64,000 bases of DNA from Hsuehochloa calcarea (GCA_036346395.1 CM070604.1:35925662-35989661), one strand, 5' to 3'. Positions 34,866 through 46,467 are shown, counted from the first letter of the stretch. Translations and numbers: made by a program. The notes: generated by a model from the letters alone, not told the origin.

Positions 34866-35057
34866 TACGCTACTGCCACTATACCTTAGCTGCTCCTGTC
34901 TTATCTCTCTCTTGTTCTGGCGTTTTCTCTCTCTAAAAAAGTTGTTTTTATTGGGGGTTCTGGGCGGGCTCCTTTCTCCAGGTTTCTGGATCGATCTCTC
35001 CGGCCGTTCTTTGCTACGGTTCGGGGGCTGTCGAGCAGCTGCGATTCCTTCGCCCCG
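34866..35057 (+). other. Probable non-coding first exon (5' UTR) of the CONSTANS-like gene
   Basis: CT-rich 5' UTR-like sequence contains no ATG. It ends at a good donor, CGCCCCG|GTGCGTGATT, after which the text becomes T-rich (TTTGATTTGG and similar), as in the long first introns of grass genes. The start is approximate. Splicing to the exon that begins at about 42026 is an inference; no transcript was available. Confidence 0.4.
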
Positions 35058-35615
35058 GTGCGTGATTTCTCTCCTCTCCTCAACTGAGATGTTTTCTAGC
35101 ACGAGCGCCGTATCTGATGGGTTCTATGGGTTTGCGTTTGGTCGTCGCCTCGTGTTGGATTTGGATTGAGTTTGGAGGTACTCTTGGCTGGGATTTGGTG
35201 GCTTTCGATTTGTGTTCTGCCTCGATTTTTTGCGGAAATTTTTTCGATTCTTTTATTATTTGGCTATCTTCGATTTATTTAACGTTTGCTGTTTCTCGTG
35301 TTGTTCGCTATGCGACCGGCTTCGATTTGAACTTAGTTTCGTTTTTTCTTTTGGTTTTGATTTGGTTTGGGTTTGAGTGGGATTTGGTTGACTTTGTGAT
35401 TACAAATGTGCGGTTCAAGGTGTAAAAACTGGCTGTTCCGCAATAGCCTCAATCCTCTCATGTAATTTGGTCCCCCCACCGCCACACACAACCTCACCCC
35501 CAAATCTGCCCCTTTTTTTTAGTAACATGTGTAAAATGATTTCTTTTGAAAACATGCGAGGATCTAGGAGAACTTTTTACTTTTTTCTTCTTCATTAACT
35601 TGTCATCATGTTGTC

Positions 35616-37156
35616 CAGAGGCGGATACGAGGATTTAAGGATGAGGTTCGTTGAAAATAATTTTATTATATATATTTATTAAAATCTATACTTATATTCC
35701 TTTATAAAAACTGACGGTAAAAGTTAAAAAACATAATGGTACATTTTTCTTATCTTAAGTAGATATTAACTCTACACTCTTCTATCTTTTTATTCTCTAC
35801 GGTGGCATATATAAAAAATGATAAATGGTGCTTACTTAAAAAGTTTTGAACGAATTTGTTGAAGCGATTTATTTAGTTTTCATATACCTACACAAGAAAA
35901 TAGTAAGTAGTTTAAGTTTTTGCCATGTGTTACCTCTATTAATGATTTATGTCTCTATGATACTAATTACGATGCACAATTAACATGTGCATTCCATGAA
36001 AAATATTGTTTCGAAAAGATAAAATGTAAGTATTTGAAAATCAAATCCAACTCTCTCAAACGATATTTATTTTGGACTGAAGGATATATAAATTCTTATA
36101 ACCATTAGATTAATGACAATGGCAGTACTTGGTGAGTTGGCGTCCAGGAGGGGAGATTGGGAGAAGGTAGATGAAAAAGCTTCATGGCAACCGAACAAGA
36201 ATTAGAATTGGCAAACCTTTCATCTCCAAGCCACGATTTCCTTGGCAACCAAACAAAATAATTAGAATTATAAACTAATTCCATTTGCAAGTAGAAATTG
36301 AATTGACACTTCAATTCCACAAACCCAATTCAATTCAGAGATCTAAACAAAAATATCTCTATCAGTTTTTGAGAAACTTATTGAGTGCATGTGGGTTGAA
36401 GATAATATTATTTTTTGCAAAGGGAGAAAATATTATTAGTATGGTCAATACATATTTTTTTATCCGAAAACATCAATCGATAAAATAACAGAATAATAAT
36501 ACCTGGCATTTGCATTGTTTAAAAGGAATGATACATTGAAACTGATTAAATACAATTAACATGCAAACTGAATCCTTAATGGTCAAATTGTAAAAATTAC
36601 CAGACAAGTTCTTCCCCTCCATACATATCCATCTATGCGAAAACAACCCTGAAAATATCAAAAATTGGGCGCCCACTACATCTCTTATCCTCTTCCTTTT
36701 TCTCTTCCCTTGCCGACTCACGCCACTCTCCTCCGAACGCGCTCGCCGCCAGGCCTTCTTCCATGGAGAGAGAGAGAGAGAGAGACTCCTGCCACCTCGA
36801 AGCCAAGGAATTATTCTCTCGTAGGAGGCGTCGTCCTCCTCCTCCTTCGCGCTACTGGACCGGCGTGGAGTAGAGATCCATCCTGTCCAGGCTTTGCTTG
36901 GATTGATTTCTTCTTTTGTTGCTAAGGAAGCCCTAGCTTGCTTGGATTGTTGTTATATTGTTTTGTTCTTGGGGATCATTTCTTTGCTGCGAGCAATGAA
37001 TCTAATCCAAATCTTTCTCTCTCCAATCCAATCCATGTTTGTTGCGTGGTGGTGTACTGGATTACTACTGATAACAGTTTATTTTCCTAAATTTGCTGAA
37101 CTAAATTTTTTGGGGTCCAACTGAACCCCCCATGCCCTACAGTAGGTTCACCCCTG
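35616..37156. mobile_element. Non-autonomous hAT element, 1.54 kb, in the inferred 5' UTR intron
   Basis: It begins CAGAGGCGGATACGAGG and ends GTAGGTTCACCCCTG, short imperfect inverted ends of the CAGGGGCGGA class common in grasses. An 8-bp duplication with one mismatch flanks it (ATGTTGTC at 35608-35615 and ATGTTGTT at 37157-37164). No transposase frame is present. The interior from 36665 to 36950 looks like the start of a gene: pyrimidine-rich leader, ATGGAGAGAGAGAGAGAGAG, and CCTCCTCCTCCTTCGCGC. This may be captured host sequence. Confidence 0.75.
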
Positions 37157-38371
37157 ATGTTGTTGCTTCTTGCTTCTATAAGGATATCTACGAACAAAGT
37201 GCGACTAAATCTTCAGTGTTTAAAAGGAGATCTTATTTGCACCTTAAATTTCTGGGGTTCAATAAAATAAATTATTTCTTGCTTGCCTGAATTGTCAAAA
37301 TCTATATTTCTTTAGCTTTATACAGGCATAGCGTGCTTAGGTGCAAAAGAAGATTTTACTGCTTTTAAAAAGGCCGATAGTTATAACAATTTTTTACCAT
37401 GGATCCATGTGTGCACGCTTCCTGAAAATATTTGATTTTTCTTTGAAAAATATTTTTGTATATAAAATAGGTTTTTTTGCAAGGAATTTAAATCAGGCTT
37501 CTTTACCACTTTGTTTGCACAAATAGCTCCAATTTTTTTCAAGGTGCACAGGTAAGTCCATGATTGTTTTAATTTCCTTTTCCATTCCTTTCCCTTTTGG
37601 CTCTCTCCGATGCTATGATTTGATAATACAAATCAACCCTCTTATGGTATTGCCAGTAGTTTTTTTCTAACTGTTTGAGAATAGTTCCCACAATAAAATT
37701 AACATTGTGCGGTCTTCGTTTGTTTATAATTAGTCCAATAGCTCATGTTTGATATTGTTAGATGTGTATTGTATAAGGGGCTCTTTGCATATGTGTAACA
37801 CCCATGTACTTGTATATATATTAGCCCATTGGCCTCATATTGAATACAAGCGCTATTCATAACATGGTATCAGAGCGAGGTTAGAATTAGGGTTTACCGT
37901 TGCCACCACCGCCCTTCCCGTGCCCTCTGCCTCGTACCCGTCGCCTCTAGATCCGATCTTCTCGGATCCGAGCGTGCCGTCCACCACTCCCGTCTCTACC
38001 CGACGTCTTCGAGCCTCCCTCACCCGTGACAGCGCCGCCTCGATCTGAAGTCGGCTCGTCTGTTGACGCCACCCGAGACGTCGTCGTCGTAGAGCTCTCG
38101 GACCACCGAGCCGCCCGAGCTTTCGAACCACTGAGCTCGCCACCGGGGGGAGCAGCCGTCATTGGGGATCGCCGCCGCCGAGCTCTCGGACCACCGAGCT
38201 GCTTGAGCTCTCGGACCGCCTGTTGTCGCCGGAGGTCGCCACCGTCACTGGGGAGAGCTGCCGCCGCCACCGGGGGGAACCCTAGTCCCCCCCTGTGCGG
38301 GGTGCTTCTTTGGCCGAAGGCCGAAGGCCCCTTCGGCCGAAGGAAGGCCTTTGGCTCAAGAGCCGGCCCGT

Positions 38372-38407
<36 letters not shown>

Positions 38408-38500
38408 CAATACGTCGTTCTAATGATCGCGCTGTCCGTATACTGTTAGACCGTTGTCATTGGTCGCCGCTGCTGCTCAAATACCGCCACCAATGGCGAC

Positions 38501-41040
38501 ATGATCCGTACTCAGTTTGATTATCTTATTCGTGTCTTTCGTGCTGACTCTGCTGGGGAATACTTGTCAGGGGCACTTCGTGGCTTTCTCGCTGAGCAGA
38601 GCACTCGCTCTCAGTTTTCTTGTCTTGGTGCTTATGCACAGAATGGTGTGGCTGAACGGAAGTATCGTCATCTTCTTGAGACAGCCCATGCTCTTATGCT
38701 TGCTTCTGCTGTCCCACCACACTTTTGGGTTGAAGTTGTTTCTACTGCCACTTTCCTAACTAATATTCAACCTTCTTCTGCTCTTCAGAGTGGGATCCCA
38801 GTTGAGCATCTCTGTGGAAAGACTCCTGACTATTCTAGTTTTCGCCTCTTTGAGTGTGTGCTATGTTCTTCTTGCCCCTCGTGAGCGCACCAAGCTGACC
38901 GCTCAGTTCGTAGAGTGCGTCTTTTTGCGATATAGCGCTGAGCATAAGGGATATCGTCGTTGGGATCCTGTTGGCCAATGGATGCGGGTTTCTCAGGACG
39001 TCACTTTTGATGAGTCTCGTCCTTTCTACCCTCGTCCTTCTTCTTCCACCACTCCAGCATCTCTTGTTGAGCCGCTTTCTTTTCTGACTTTTCCTGCCAC
39101 ACTCATAGTCACCACCAGGGATAGAAATCCTGGCCGGTTTTTCCGAAGTTTGCAAATTCAAATTTCAAATTTCAAATTTCGGTTGATTTTTAGGCAAATT
39201 TAAACAAAATTCGACCGGGTTTTTCCCGGGAAAACCGGTAACCGTACGATTCTGACGTCAGACGCCACCGTACGAATTGTGCCGAAATGGTTTTTCTATC
39301 CATGGTCACCACACCTCCATCACCGTCTTTAGCCTCTTCGGTTCCTCCTTCACCATCTCCTTCGCCACAATCACCCTGTCCAGAGGCTTCTCCCGGCCTT
39401 CGTCCTTCTTATCCTCTTTACTACACTCGTCGTCCGCGAGTTGAGGATTCTTCTGATGCGTCATCTTCTTCTGATCGTTCATCTTCTTCGGCCTCTCATC
39501 GATATGCTCTTTGTGATCGCCAGTCTATTCGGCCTCCTGCGCGCTTTTGTTTAGCGGCTCTTGCCGAACCGACTTCTTATCGTGATGTTGCTGTTCATCA
39601 GGAGTGGCAGCATGCGATGGCAGAGGAGATTGATACCCTTGAGCGTACTGGCACGTGGAATCTTGTCCCTCTTTCCGCGCGTGTTACTCCTATCATGTGC
39701 AAGTGGGTCTACAAGATTAAGACCCGATCTGATGGTTCTCTTGAGCGCTACAAGGCTCATCTTGTGGCACGTGGTTTTCAGTAGGAGTATGGTCGTGATT
39801 ATGATGAGACTTTCGCTCCCGTGGCTCACATGACCACTGTACGCACTCTTCTTGCTGTGGCATCTGTTCGGGCATGGTCCATCTCTCAGCTTGATGTCAA
39901 GAATGCCTTTCTCAATGGTGAGTTCCGTGAGGAGATTTATATGCAGCCACCACCTGGGTATTCTGTTTCTGATGGTATGGTTTGTCGCCTTCGCCTTCGC
40001 CGATCTCTTTATGACCTCAAGCAAGCTCCTCGTGCTTGGTTTGATTGTTTCTCCTTGGTTGTCACTGCAGCTGGTTTCTCTGCTAGGGCTCATGATTCTG
40101 CTCTTTTTATTCACACTTCGCCTCGTGGTCGGACGCTTCTCTTTTTATATGTTGATGATATGATCATTACTGGAGATGATTCTCAGTACATCACTTTTGT
40201 CAAGGAGCGTCTTAATGAACAGTTTCTCATGTCTGATCTGGGTCCTCTTCGCTACTTTCTTGGGATTGAGGTTATTTCTACGCCTGAGGGTTTCTATTTG
40301 TCCCAAGAAAAGTATATTCAGGACCTTCTTGATCGTGTTTCTCTTACGGATCAGCACATCGCTGAGACTCTCATGGAGCTTAATGTTCATCTTCGGTCCA
40401 CTGATGGTGAGCTTCTTATTGATCCTACTTGATATCGTTATTTTGTTTGGAGTCTTGTTTATCTGGGTGTCACTCGTCCTGACATTTCATACTCTGTGCA
40501 TATCTTGAGTCAGTTTGTTTCTGCTCCCACTCAGCTCCACTATAGTCATCTTCTTCGTGTTCTACGATATCTTCGTGGAACCATCACTCGTCGTCTGTTT
40601 TTCCCTTGTTCCAGTTCTTTATAGCTCCAGGCATATTATGATGCTACCTGGGCTAGTGATCACTCTGATCGCTGGTTTCTTTCTGCCTATTGTGTTTTTC
40701 TTGGTGGTTCTCTCATTGCCTGGAAGACTAAAAAGCAGACAACAATTTCTCGTTCGAGTGCTGAGGCCGAGTTGCGAGCTATGGCCTTGTTGACTGCGGA
40801 GGTTACTTGGCTACGGTGGTTACTTGAGGATTTGGTGTTTCTGTTTCGGCACCCACTCCTCTTTTGTCTGACAATACAGGGGCTATTAGCATTGCTACAA
40901 TTCCGGTGAAGCATGAGCTTACAAAGCATATTGATGTTGATGCTTCTTACATACGGACCCAGGTGCAGGATCAGATTGTTGCTCTTCAGTATGTGTTTTC
41001 GAAACTTCAGCTAGCAGACTACTTCACAAAGACGCAGACC
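38501..41040 (+). pseudogene. Copia C: integrase end, reverse transcriptase, RNase H
   Basis: Integrase text: FRADSAGEYLSG, then AYAQNGVAERKYRHLLE (catalytic Glu) and PPHFWVEVVSTATFL, frame shift near 38850, then FLRYSAEHKGYRRWDP. After the MITE, reverse transcriptase: AVHQEWQHAMAEEIDTLERT, CKWVYKIKTRSDGSLERYKA, SQLDVKNAFLNGEF, DLKQAPRAWFD, LLFLYVDDMIITGDD (about 40140) and RYFLGIEVISTPEG. RNase H: SLIAWKTKKQTTISRSSAEAE, then ELTKHIDVDASYIRT. In-frame stops are at 39781 (TAG after the F-Q of ARGFQ) and 40430; frame shifts lie near 40620 and 40800. It is otherwise well preserved. Confidence 0.88.
39116..39304. mobile_element. hAT MITE, 189 bp, inside copia C
   Basis: It starts CAGGGATAGAAATCC and ends GGTTTTTCTATCCATG, with a perfect 8-bp duplication GTCACCAC (39108-39115 and 39305-39312). 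The interior has AAATTTCAAATTTC runs and CCGGTAACCG. The same family starts at 63973 in this window, and a relative lies at 43646-44197. It must be younger than the copia copy it interrupts. Confidence 0.9.
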
Positions 41041-41228
41041 AGAGCTCAACACAACTTCTATATGGTGTTATTTTGGTGTCTTGTGATGGTTGGCTTCCAT
41101 TTCTTGCACATTATCTCTTTTAGGAATCGCAGTACCTAGTGACCTCGGGGAATATATACTTGCAAGCAATGAGTGGGGAGTTGGAATTATAGTATGTACT
41201 GAGAGCAGAAGATTCCAGGACTAGTTGC

Positions 41229-41592
41229 TGTTGAAGTATAAGTGAATTGTACGCCTTTCCTCATAAGCTTAAGCTTTTGGGTGAATTGGTTGGTGCATGC
41301 AACTTAACATGGTATTAGAGCCAAGAGGTCTAGAGTTCAAGACCCGGTTGGTGCAATTAAAAATAATAATTACAACCCACTTCTATTCCACGTCTTAGGT
41401 CTGAAGGAGCCTACACGTGAGGGGGAGTGTTGAAGTATAAGTGAATTGCCCGCCTTTCCTCATCAGCTTAAGCTTTTGGGTGAATTGGTTAATGCATGCA
41501 ACTTAACATGGTATCAGAGCCAAGAGGTCTTGAGTTCAAGACCCGGTTGGTGCAATTAAAAATAATAATTGCAACCCACTTCTATTCCACGC
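41229..41592 (+). mobile_element. TRIM/SMART-like miniature LTR retrotransposon, LTR-internal-LTR-internal
   Basis: LTR 1 (41229-41309) and LTR 2 (41428-41508) are each 81 bp, start TGTTGAAGTATAAGTGAATT and end CAACTTAACA. LTR 1 is followed by TGGTATTAGAGCC and LTR 2 by TGGTATCAGAGCC, tRNA-Met primer-site forms. The tract GTGAGGGGGAG stands just before LTR 2. The basic unit is about 280 bp without coding capacity. A second internal region (41509-41592) continues after LTR 2, without a third LTR. This tandem form is expected from unequal LTR recombination. It lies in the inferred 5' UTR intron, same strand as the gene. Confidence 0.88.
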
Positions 41593-42025
41593 TGTACTTT
41601 TTGTAGTGGGATTTCTAGTTCTTTATGCCCTAGTCAGCAAATTGGGGCGGAGTCCAAGGATTGATGACTCCATCAAAACCTAAGATCGTCTTAATGTAGA
41701 TGGCGGCAATATGTCCCAATTAGGAAATAAATCTATTGTATCCCTGATTTTATATTATTAGTAGCTGATGTAAGACGCTGGTGGGTGGAACATGCTTGTT
41801 GCTACATGTTTTGGGCATTTCTCTTGGTTCGAATAGAAAAAAGTGGTGCGATGTGTGGGTGGTGCCTCAGTTATAGTAACTGCAAGCAGCAAAATTTATG
41901 TCACGTTGTCGGTGTCATGTATACACCATTAAATGTTTGGGAACTAGTTTATGATGTTATTTCTATTTCTATCCTAAAGAGTTGTATTGGCGATTTTTTA
42001 ACAACTGCTTGTCAACACTGCTCAG

Positions 42026-42125
42026 GTTCTGTAAATTTGTTTGATCCAGCAAGATTGTGACGAAGGGTTTGTTGGCCACGTAAAAGCTCCTAGAGCTGGC
42101 TTCATTTTTGCCAATAACATAAATC
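42026..42125 (+). other. 5' UTR part of exon 2 of the CONSTANS-like gene
   Basis: An acceptor CACTGCTCAG|G ends at 42025, preceded by a T-rich tract. The following 100 bases contain no ATG before the start codon at 42126 (context AAATCATGGG). Another possible acceptor, TTTGATCCAG, lies about 25 bases downstream. Confidence 0.5.
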
Positions 42126-45100
42126 ATGGGTGCTCTCTGCGATTTCTGTGGGGAGCAGAGGTCCATGGTTTACTGCCGATCCGATGCAGCATCCTTGTGC
42201 TTGTCTTGCGATCGCAATGTGCACTCAGCTAATGCTCTTTCACGGCGCCATACAAGGACTCTACTGTGTGATCGGTGTGCTTCACAGCCTGCCATGGCCC
42301 GCTGCCTAGTAGAGAACATCTCACTTTGCCAAAATTGTGATTGGAATGGTCATAGTGCTGGATCCTCAGCTGCTGGACACAAAAGGCAAACCATAAACTG
42401 CTACTCAGGGTGCCCATCATCTGCAGAACTTTCAAGAATCTGGTCGTTCATTTTGGATATTCCTAACGTAGCCCCTGAGCTGAATTGCGAACAAGGAATA
42501 AGCATGATGAGCATCAGTGACAGTGGTGTCAGTAATCAAGACAATGCTGCAGGGGACAACAGTTTGTTAGATATAGCTAGCGCAGCACTTATGAGTGATC
42601 TTGATACTGGTGACAAGCTTAAGTCTTTGATAGGCTCATCTTGTGATGCTGGTGTGAACCTTCTTCCACTTGCTACTGATCAGACAGCTGGATCTGTGGA
42701 TTCGACTACAGTTCAGGTGCTATAAGGCTTTCACATATCCCTACATGTGTAGAATTAGTAATTCACCTCTGCTGCTGCATATACTACTTCCCATGTGCCA
42801 TGGATGTAAGATAACCAACAGTTTTCCTTTCTCCAGTTGGCAATTATCATTTGCTTGCATTACCATGTCATAAGTTTATTTCCTTTAGTGTGATCTGTTT
42901 TCTGCACGCTTATTGTGTGTGAATGGATTTTTTTATTAAATAAACTGTGTTACCAGTTATATTTAAAAACAAACCTTTCCCAAGTTATTTAAAAAAATGA
43001 ACCCCGCCCTCCATGCCACCATCGGTGGGGGTTGCAAATTAACTTTGCCACGCCACGGGTAGTTCAAAAAATATTTTAAAAATGAGCCCTGCCTGCCACT
43101 CCTCCATCGGTGGTGTGGCAAATGAACGTCAGTGGCATGCCACCAACAATGGAGTGGCAAGGCAGGGTTCATTTTTGGAAATAAGCTAGGGAGGGGTTTA
43201 TTTTTAAAATATTATTAAAAGGATTAAATACTGAAAAAAGGATTAAATAAAAAAAGTTCCTCATGAATTTACCTAACAAACAATAAGGTAAAACAATATT
43301 TAATTATTAATGATTTGTACTAACAATAATATCAATGTACTGTATGTGTGCATGGAAAGATGATAAAAAGGGGAACAAGAATTGTGAAACTGTATACATA
43401 TTTACATATCCATATTTGTCTAACATGGACTGAAAACTGGGTGCACTTCAATCAGAGATTAATAGATGATAAATTAATAATGAATAATAACACACGCCAT
43501 GGGATGGGAAAACTGTGTGTATTACAAAAATTAGTCATGGAACTGATAGTCTCACTGAGAAGGTTAGGCTGGTGGATAACTCTGGTACTTGTAATCTTGC
43601 TTGTGTAACTTCATGCAGATTCAGATAACTCACATATGCCTACCCAGGGATCCAAAAACCGTTCCCGGATAAAATTCGCTTAAATTTGCTTAAAAAACAA
43701 CCGAAATTCGAAATTTGAATTTGTGAAACCGGGAAAAACCGGCCGGGATTTCTACCCTCAGGGGAAAAAAAAACCCGGCCGGTAACCGGCTGGAAAATTT
43801 GAATTTTTGAATGCATAATGCACTTTCTATGTTGGTTTAGGCCTATTTTGTGCTAGATTACGTATTGTATGAGCTAAATATGCTTGAATTATTGTTTTTG
43901 GCCGGTTTGCACTTCATATGAGCTAAATATGTTAGATTACGTATTGTATGAGCTAAATATGCACTTCATTAAATACTTTCTAATTCAAAATCTGTCAATT
44001 CAAAATTTCGGCCAGTTTTCCCGGTATATTTTACCCGTTTTTCCGGTTACCGGTCCGGTAACCGGCTTTCAAATTCCGCAATTCAAATTTCAGATTTTGA
44101 ACTTTGTTCGGTTTTTTCCTGGGATTTCCGGTAATTGGCCGGTTACTGGTACTGCCCGTCGAGCGGGATTTGTCCCGGTAACGGTTTTTGGATCCCTGCC
44201 TACCCTTACATCAGGTAAAATTTGGCACCATTTGTTTTTGTAATAAATGTTAATTCATTTTCTATTTGAAAATTGGGCTCAGTATCTATGATTGTATTAT
44301 TTTGATGTAGTATTCACGTTGGAATCTAGCTTGGATGCTAATTTATCTTTACCTTAGCACTTATTGGTGGGTTCCGATTCTAGGCAACTGTATATTATCT
44401 ATCCCATTTCTGCCTTCTCTGTGGCAGCAAGAATTTAGGGGGAACATCACAGATGCTGTGCTGAAAAAGGACTTAATTTGATATTCTTTCATATGTTTCT
44501 TTGTGTGCACATCATATGCAAAATCTGTAGGCCCTTTTTCTTCAGACTCCCACTGCACCATGCTTCTTGAAATATTGATCTGTCACTAATCACTAATGTG
44601 TGCTTAGGGTTTCCTTGTGCAGGTGCCTTATACACCAGGAAAAGATATGTTCAGCAAGGACAGCGTATACGAAGATTTCTGTGTGGATGATGTTGATATG
44701 ACTTTTGAAAATTATGAAGAGCTATTCGGTACCTCTCATATTCAAACAGAGCAACTCTTTGATGATGCTGGGATCGACAGTTACTTTGAATTGAAGGAAG
44801 TGCCTGCTGGGAACTCTGATGAGGTTTGTTGTTTGCTGTCATTTGTTTTTTTTTTTTGAAAAAAATGTGTTATAGTTGTCCACATTCATGTGCCCAATTA
44901 GTGTATTGTTGATAAATTGTTGAGAACAAGCATGCCTTCTGAACTGAAAAAAGGTAGGAAAATTTTGTTCTCTTGCTGTTTGAGCCCTTTAGTGGCGAGC
45001 CTGTGTCAATTTAATTGTATAAACCCTTCCTCATTTAAGAGTGTTCCCATGTTAATTTTGAAGGCCAGGGAGTTCCTAACTAGTGTATGTGATTTTTGTG

Positions 45101-46467
45101 TTCAAATGTTCAATAAATAACTACAACTAGGATTGTAAATTGTAATCAATAAACGTTCAAATGTGGTTAATTGATCTGAAATCCATCCACTGGGAAGTTA
45201 TATTGATTAGACTTTCAACATTTGTATTTCATTATATGGTTATTATAGGGGTCATGTCTCATGCTTTTCAGCAGCCCATGCCGATGCAGCCAGCGGCTAG
45301 CAATGCGGTATCTGCTGACTCTGGGATGTCAAACCCAGGAGTAAAAGGTGATTCCAGTCTTTGTATCCCTGTGAGGCAAGCTAGGTCCAGTATATCTCTT
45401 TCCTTTTCCGGTTTGACTGGTGAGAGCAGTGCTGGAGACTACCAAGATTGTGGGGTATCATCAATGGTCCTTATGGGTGAGCCTCCTTGGCATTCTCCTG
45501 GCCCTGAGGGCTCATTTACCGGAGCTAGCAGAGACAGTGCTATCACACGGTACAAGGAAAAGAAGAAGAGAAGAAAGTAAGTGATGTCTCACTAATCTTG
45601 CTGCACGTTTGCTTTTAAAAATGTAATGATTTGTAACCATACAATAATAACTCAACAAGAAATTGTAGCCTGTAGAAAATTTCATCACACAACCATTAGT
45701 TTATACATTTATAGCATCCTACGTGGTCGTTTGGATCTCAATTTTTCTTAATTGATTTGGTGAAACCGTTTTTTGGGTAAGTTTAGCAATACGGATTTTT
45801 ACGTTGTTATTCGGCTAGGATAGCATTTAGTGAAAACATTGTTTGGCTAAAACTGGTTTTTAGTTATTGTATTATATTTCTTTTACATTTCACGGGAAAA
45901 CATATAAGTGGTTTTCATAAAACTCGTAATTTTTTTGTTTTGGAAAAGCTAGATTTCATTATCATAGTTTTATCTTAATCTAACCAAACAAGGTCTTAGG
46001 TGTTTGGGATGTAAAACTAGTTTAACCAAATCTGGCTTTGCTTAAACCCAAGGTCCAAACAACCCCCAAATGTGAAACATGTCTTTTTGTAGGTAAAATG
46101 CAGTCACTTGTACCCATTTTGAAGTTTTTCTGCTAAAAGATATCATAATGATAGTAACCCACTAATAAATTATTGTTTCCAGCCGTTTGTTCTGATTCAT
46201 CGGACTTCCGATGCTAGCATTGTTATTTTTCAGAAATGCTACTGGCCTATAGCTCACATTTGCTGGCTTTAAGGTTCTTCATATTTTCCTTTTTGTTAGC
46301 TAGCTGATTGTCTTTCATATATTGATCCTTTTGACAGATTTGACAAGAAGATCAGGTATGCCTCTCGCAAGGCTAGGGCAGATGTGAGAAAGAGGGTCAA
46401 AGGACGGTTTATTAAGGCCGGTGAAGCATATGACTATGATCCACTCTGCCAAACAAGCAGCTACTGA
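42126..46467 (+). CDS. COL: CONSTANS-like transcription factor: two B-boxes and CCT domain (group III type)
   Basis: Four coding exons: 42126-42716, 44623-44823, 45272-45576 and 46338-46467, all with GT-AG borders and matching phases (0, 0, 2), giving 408 residues. B-box 1 (residues 5-42) has zinc ligands C5, C8, C17, C25, C28, H33, H42. B-box 2 (48-85) has C48, C51, C60, C68, C71, H76, H85. The middle is acidic with EDFCVDDVDMTFENYEELFG (about 214-233). Exon 3 has the conserved blocks SLSFSGLTGESS and GEPPWHSPGPEGSF. The CCT domain (about 356-400) reads RYKEKKKRRK then KIRYASRKARADVRKRVKGR, a DNA-binding and NF-Y-interacting module. Members act in the nucleus in light, circadian and flowering-time control. 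The layout and length fit COL9/COL10-type (BBX7/BBX8) proteins. The coding exons look intact; introns carry several transposons. Confidence 0.95.
42961..43209. mobile_element. Inverted-repeat (MITE-like) element in the first coding intron
   Basis: The left part TTTAAAAACAAACCTTTCCC...AAAAAAATGAACCC and the right part GGGTTCATTTTTGG...GGGGTTTATTTTTAAAA are inverted copies of about 45 bp with mismatches. The middle has GCCACC-ATCGGTGG-type words. The superfamily is not clear and no duplication was identified. Confidence 0.6.
43646..44197. mobile_element. hAT MITE, 552 bp, in the first coding intron of the CONSTANS-like gene
   Basis: Ends AGGGATCCAAAAACCG and CGGTTTTTGGATCCCT are perfect inverted repeats. 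A perfect 8-bp duplication, GCCTACCC, flanks them (43638-43645 and 44198-44205). The interior contains several CCGGTAACCGG and AAATTTGAATTT stretches and an internal relative of the 39116 family end (CCGGGATTTCTACCCT near 43740-43760), so it is probably a composite of two related units. No coding capacity. Confidence 0.9.
45725..46064. mobile_element. Possible MITE in the third coding intron
   Basis: The left edge GGTCGTTTGGATCTCAA and the right edge AACCCAAGGTCCAAACAACC are diverged inverted copies (GGTNGTTTGGA). AT-rich filling with GTTTTTAG/CTAAAAC words. No clear target duplication. Confidence 0.45.

Larger units (their letters stand above)
37756..41140 (+). mobile_element. Copia element C, lacking gag/protease and the 3' LTR, in the inferred 5' UTR intron
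   Basis: A short 5' LTR (37756-37864, TGTTAGATG...TTCATAACA) is followed directly by TGGTATCAGAGC (37865-37876), the initiator-Met tRNA primer site. A GC-rich leader follows, with a GA microsatellite (38375-38403). The coding part begins inside integrase at about 38500 and runs through reverse transcriptase and RNase H to about 41040. No copy of the LTR was found after 41040, so the 3' end is lost. An hAT MITE sits inside. It is in the same orientation as the host gene. Confidence 0.85.

Noticed and set aside
37865..37876. TGGTATCAGAGC as part of a tRNA gene
   Set aside because: It is the complement of the tRNA-Met 3' end used as a primer site. No cloverleaf or internal promoter boxes follow, here or at the other primer sites.
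37853..38373. Arg/Ala-rich frames on both strands
   Set aside because: GC-rich leader of copia C directly after the primer site; not a host gene.
42126..42725. Single-exon 199-codon version of the B-box protein
   Set aside because: The frame runs two codons past a good donor (CAG|GTGCTATAAG at 42717). Downstream exons with matching phase complete the CCT domain, so the spliced form is preferred.
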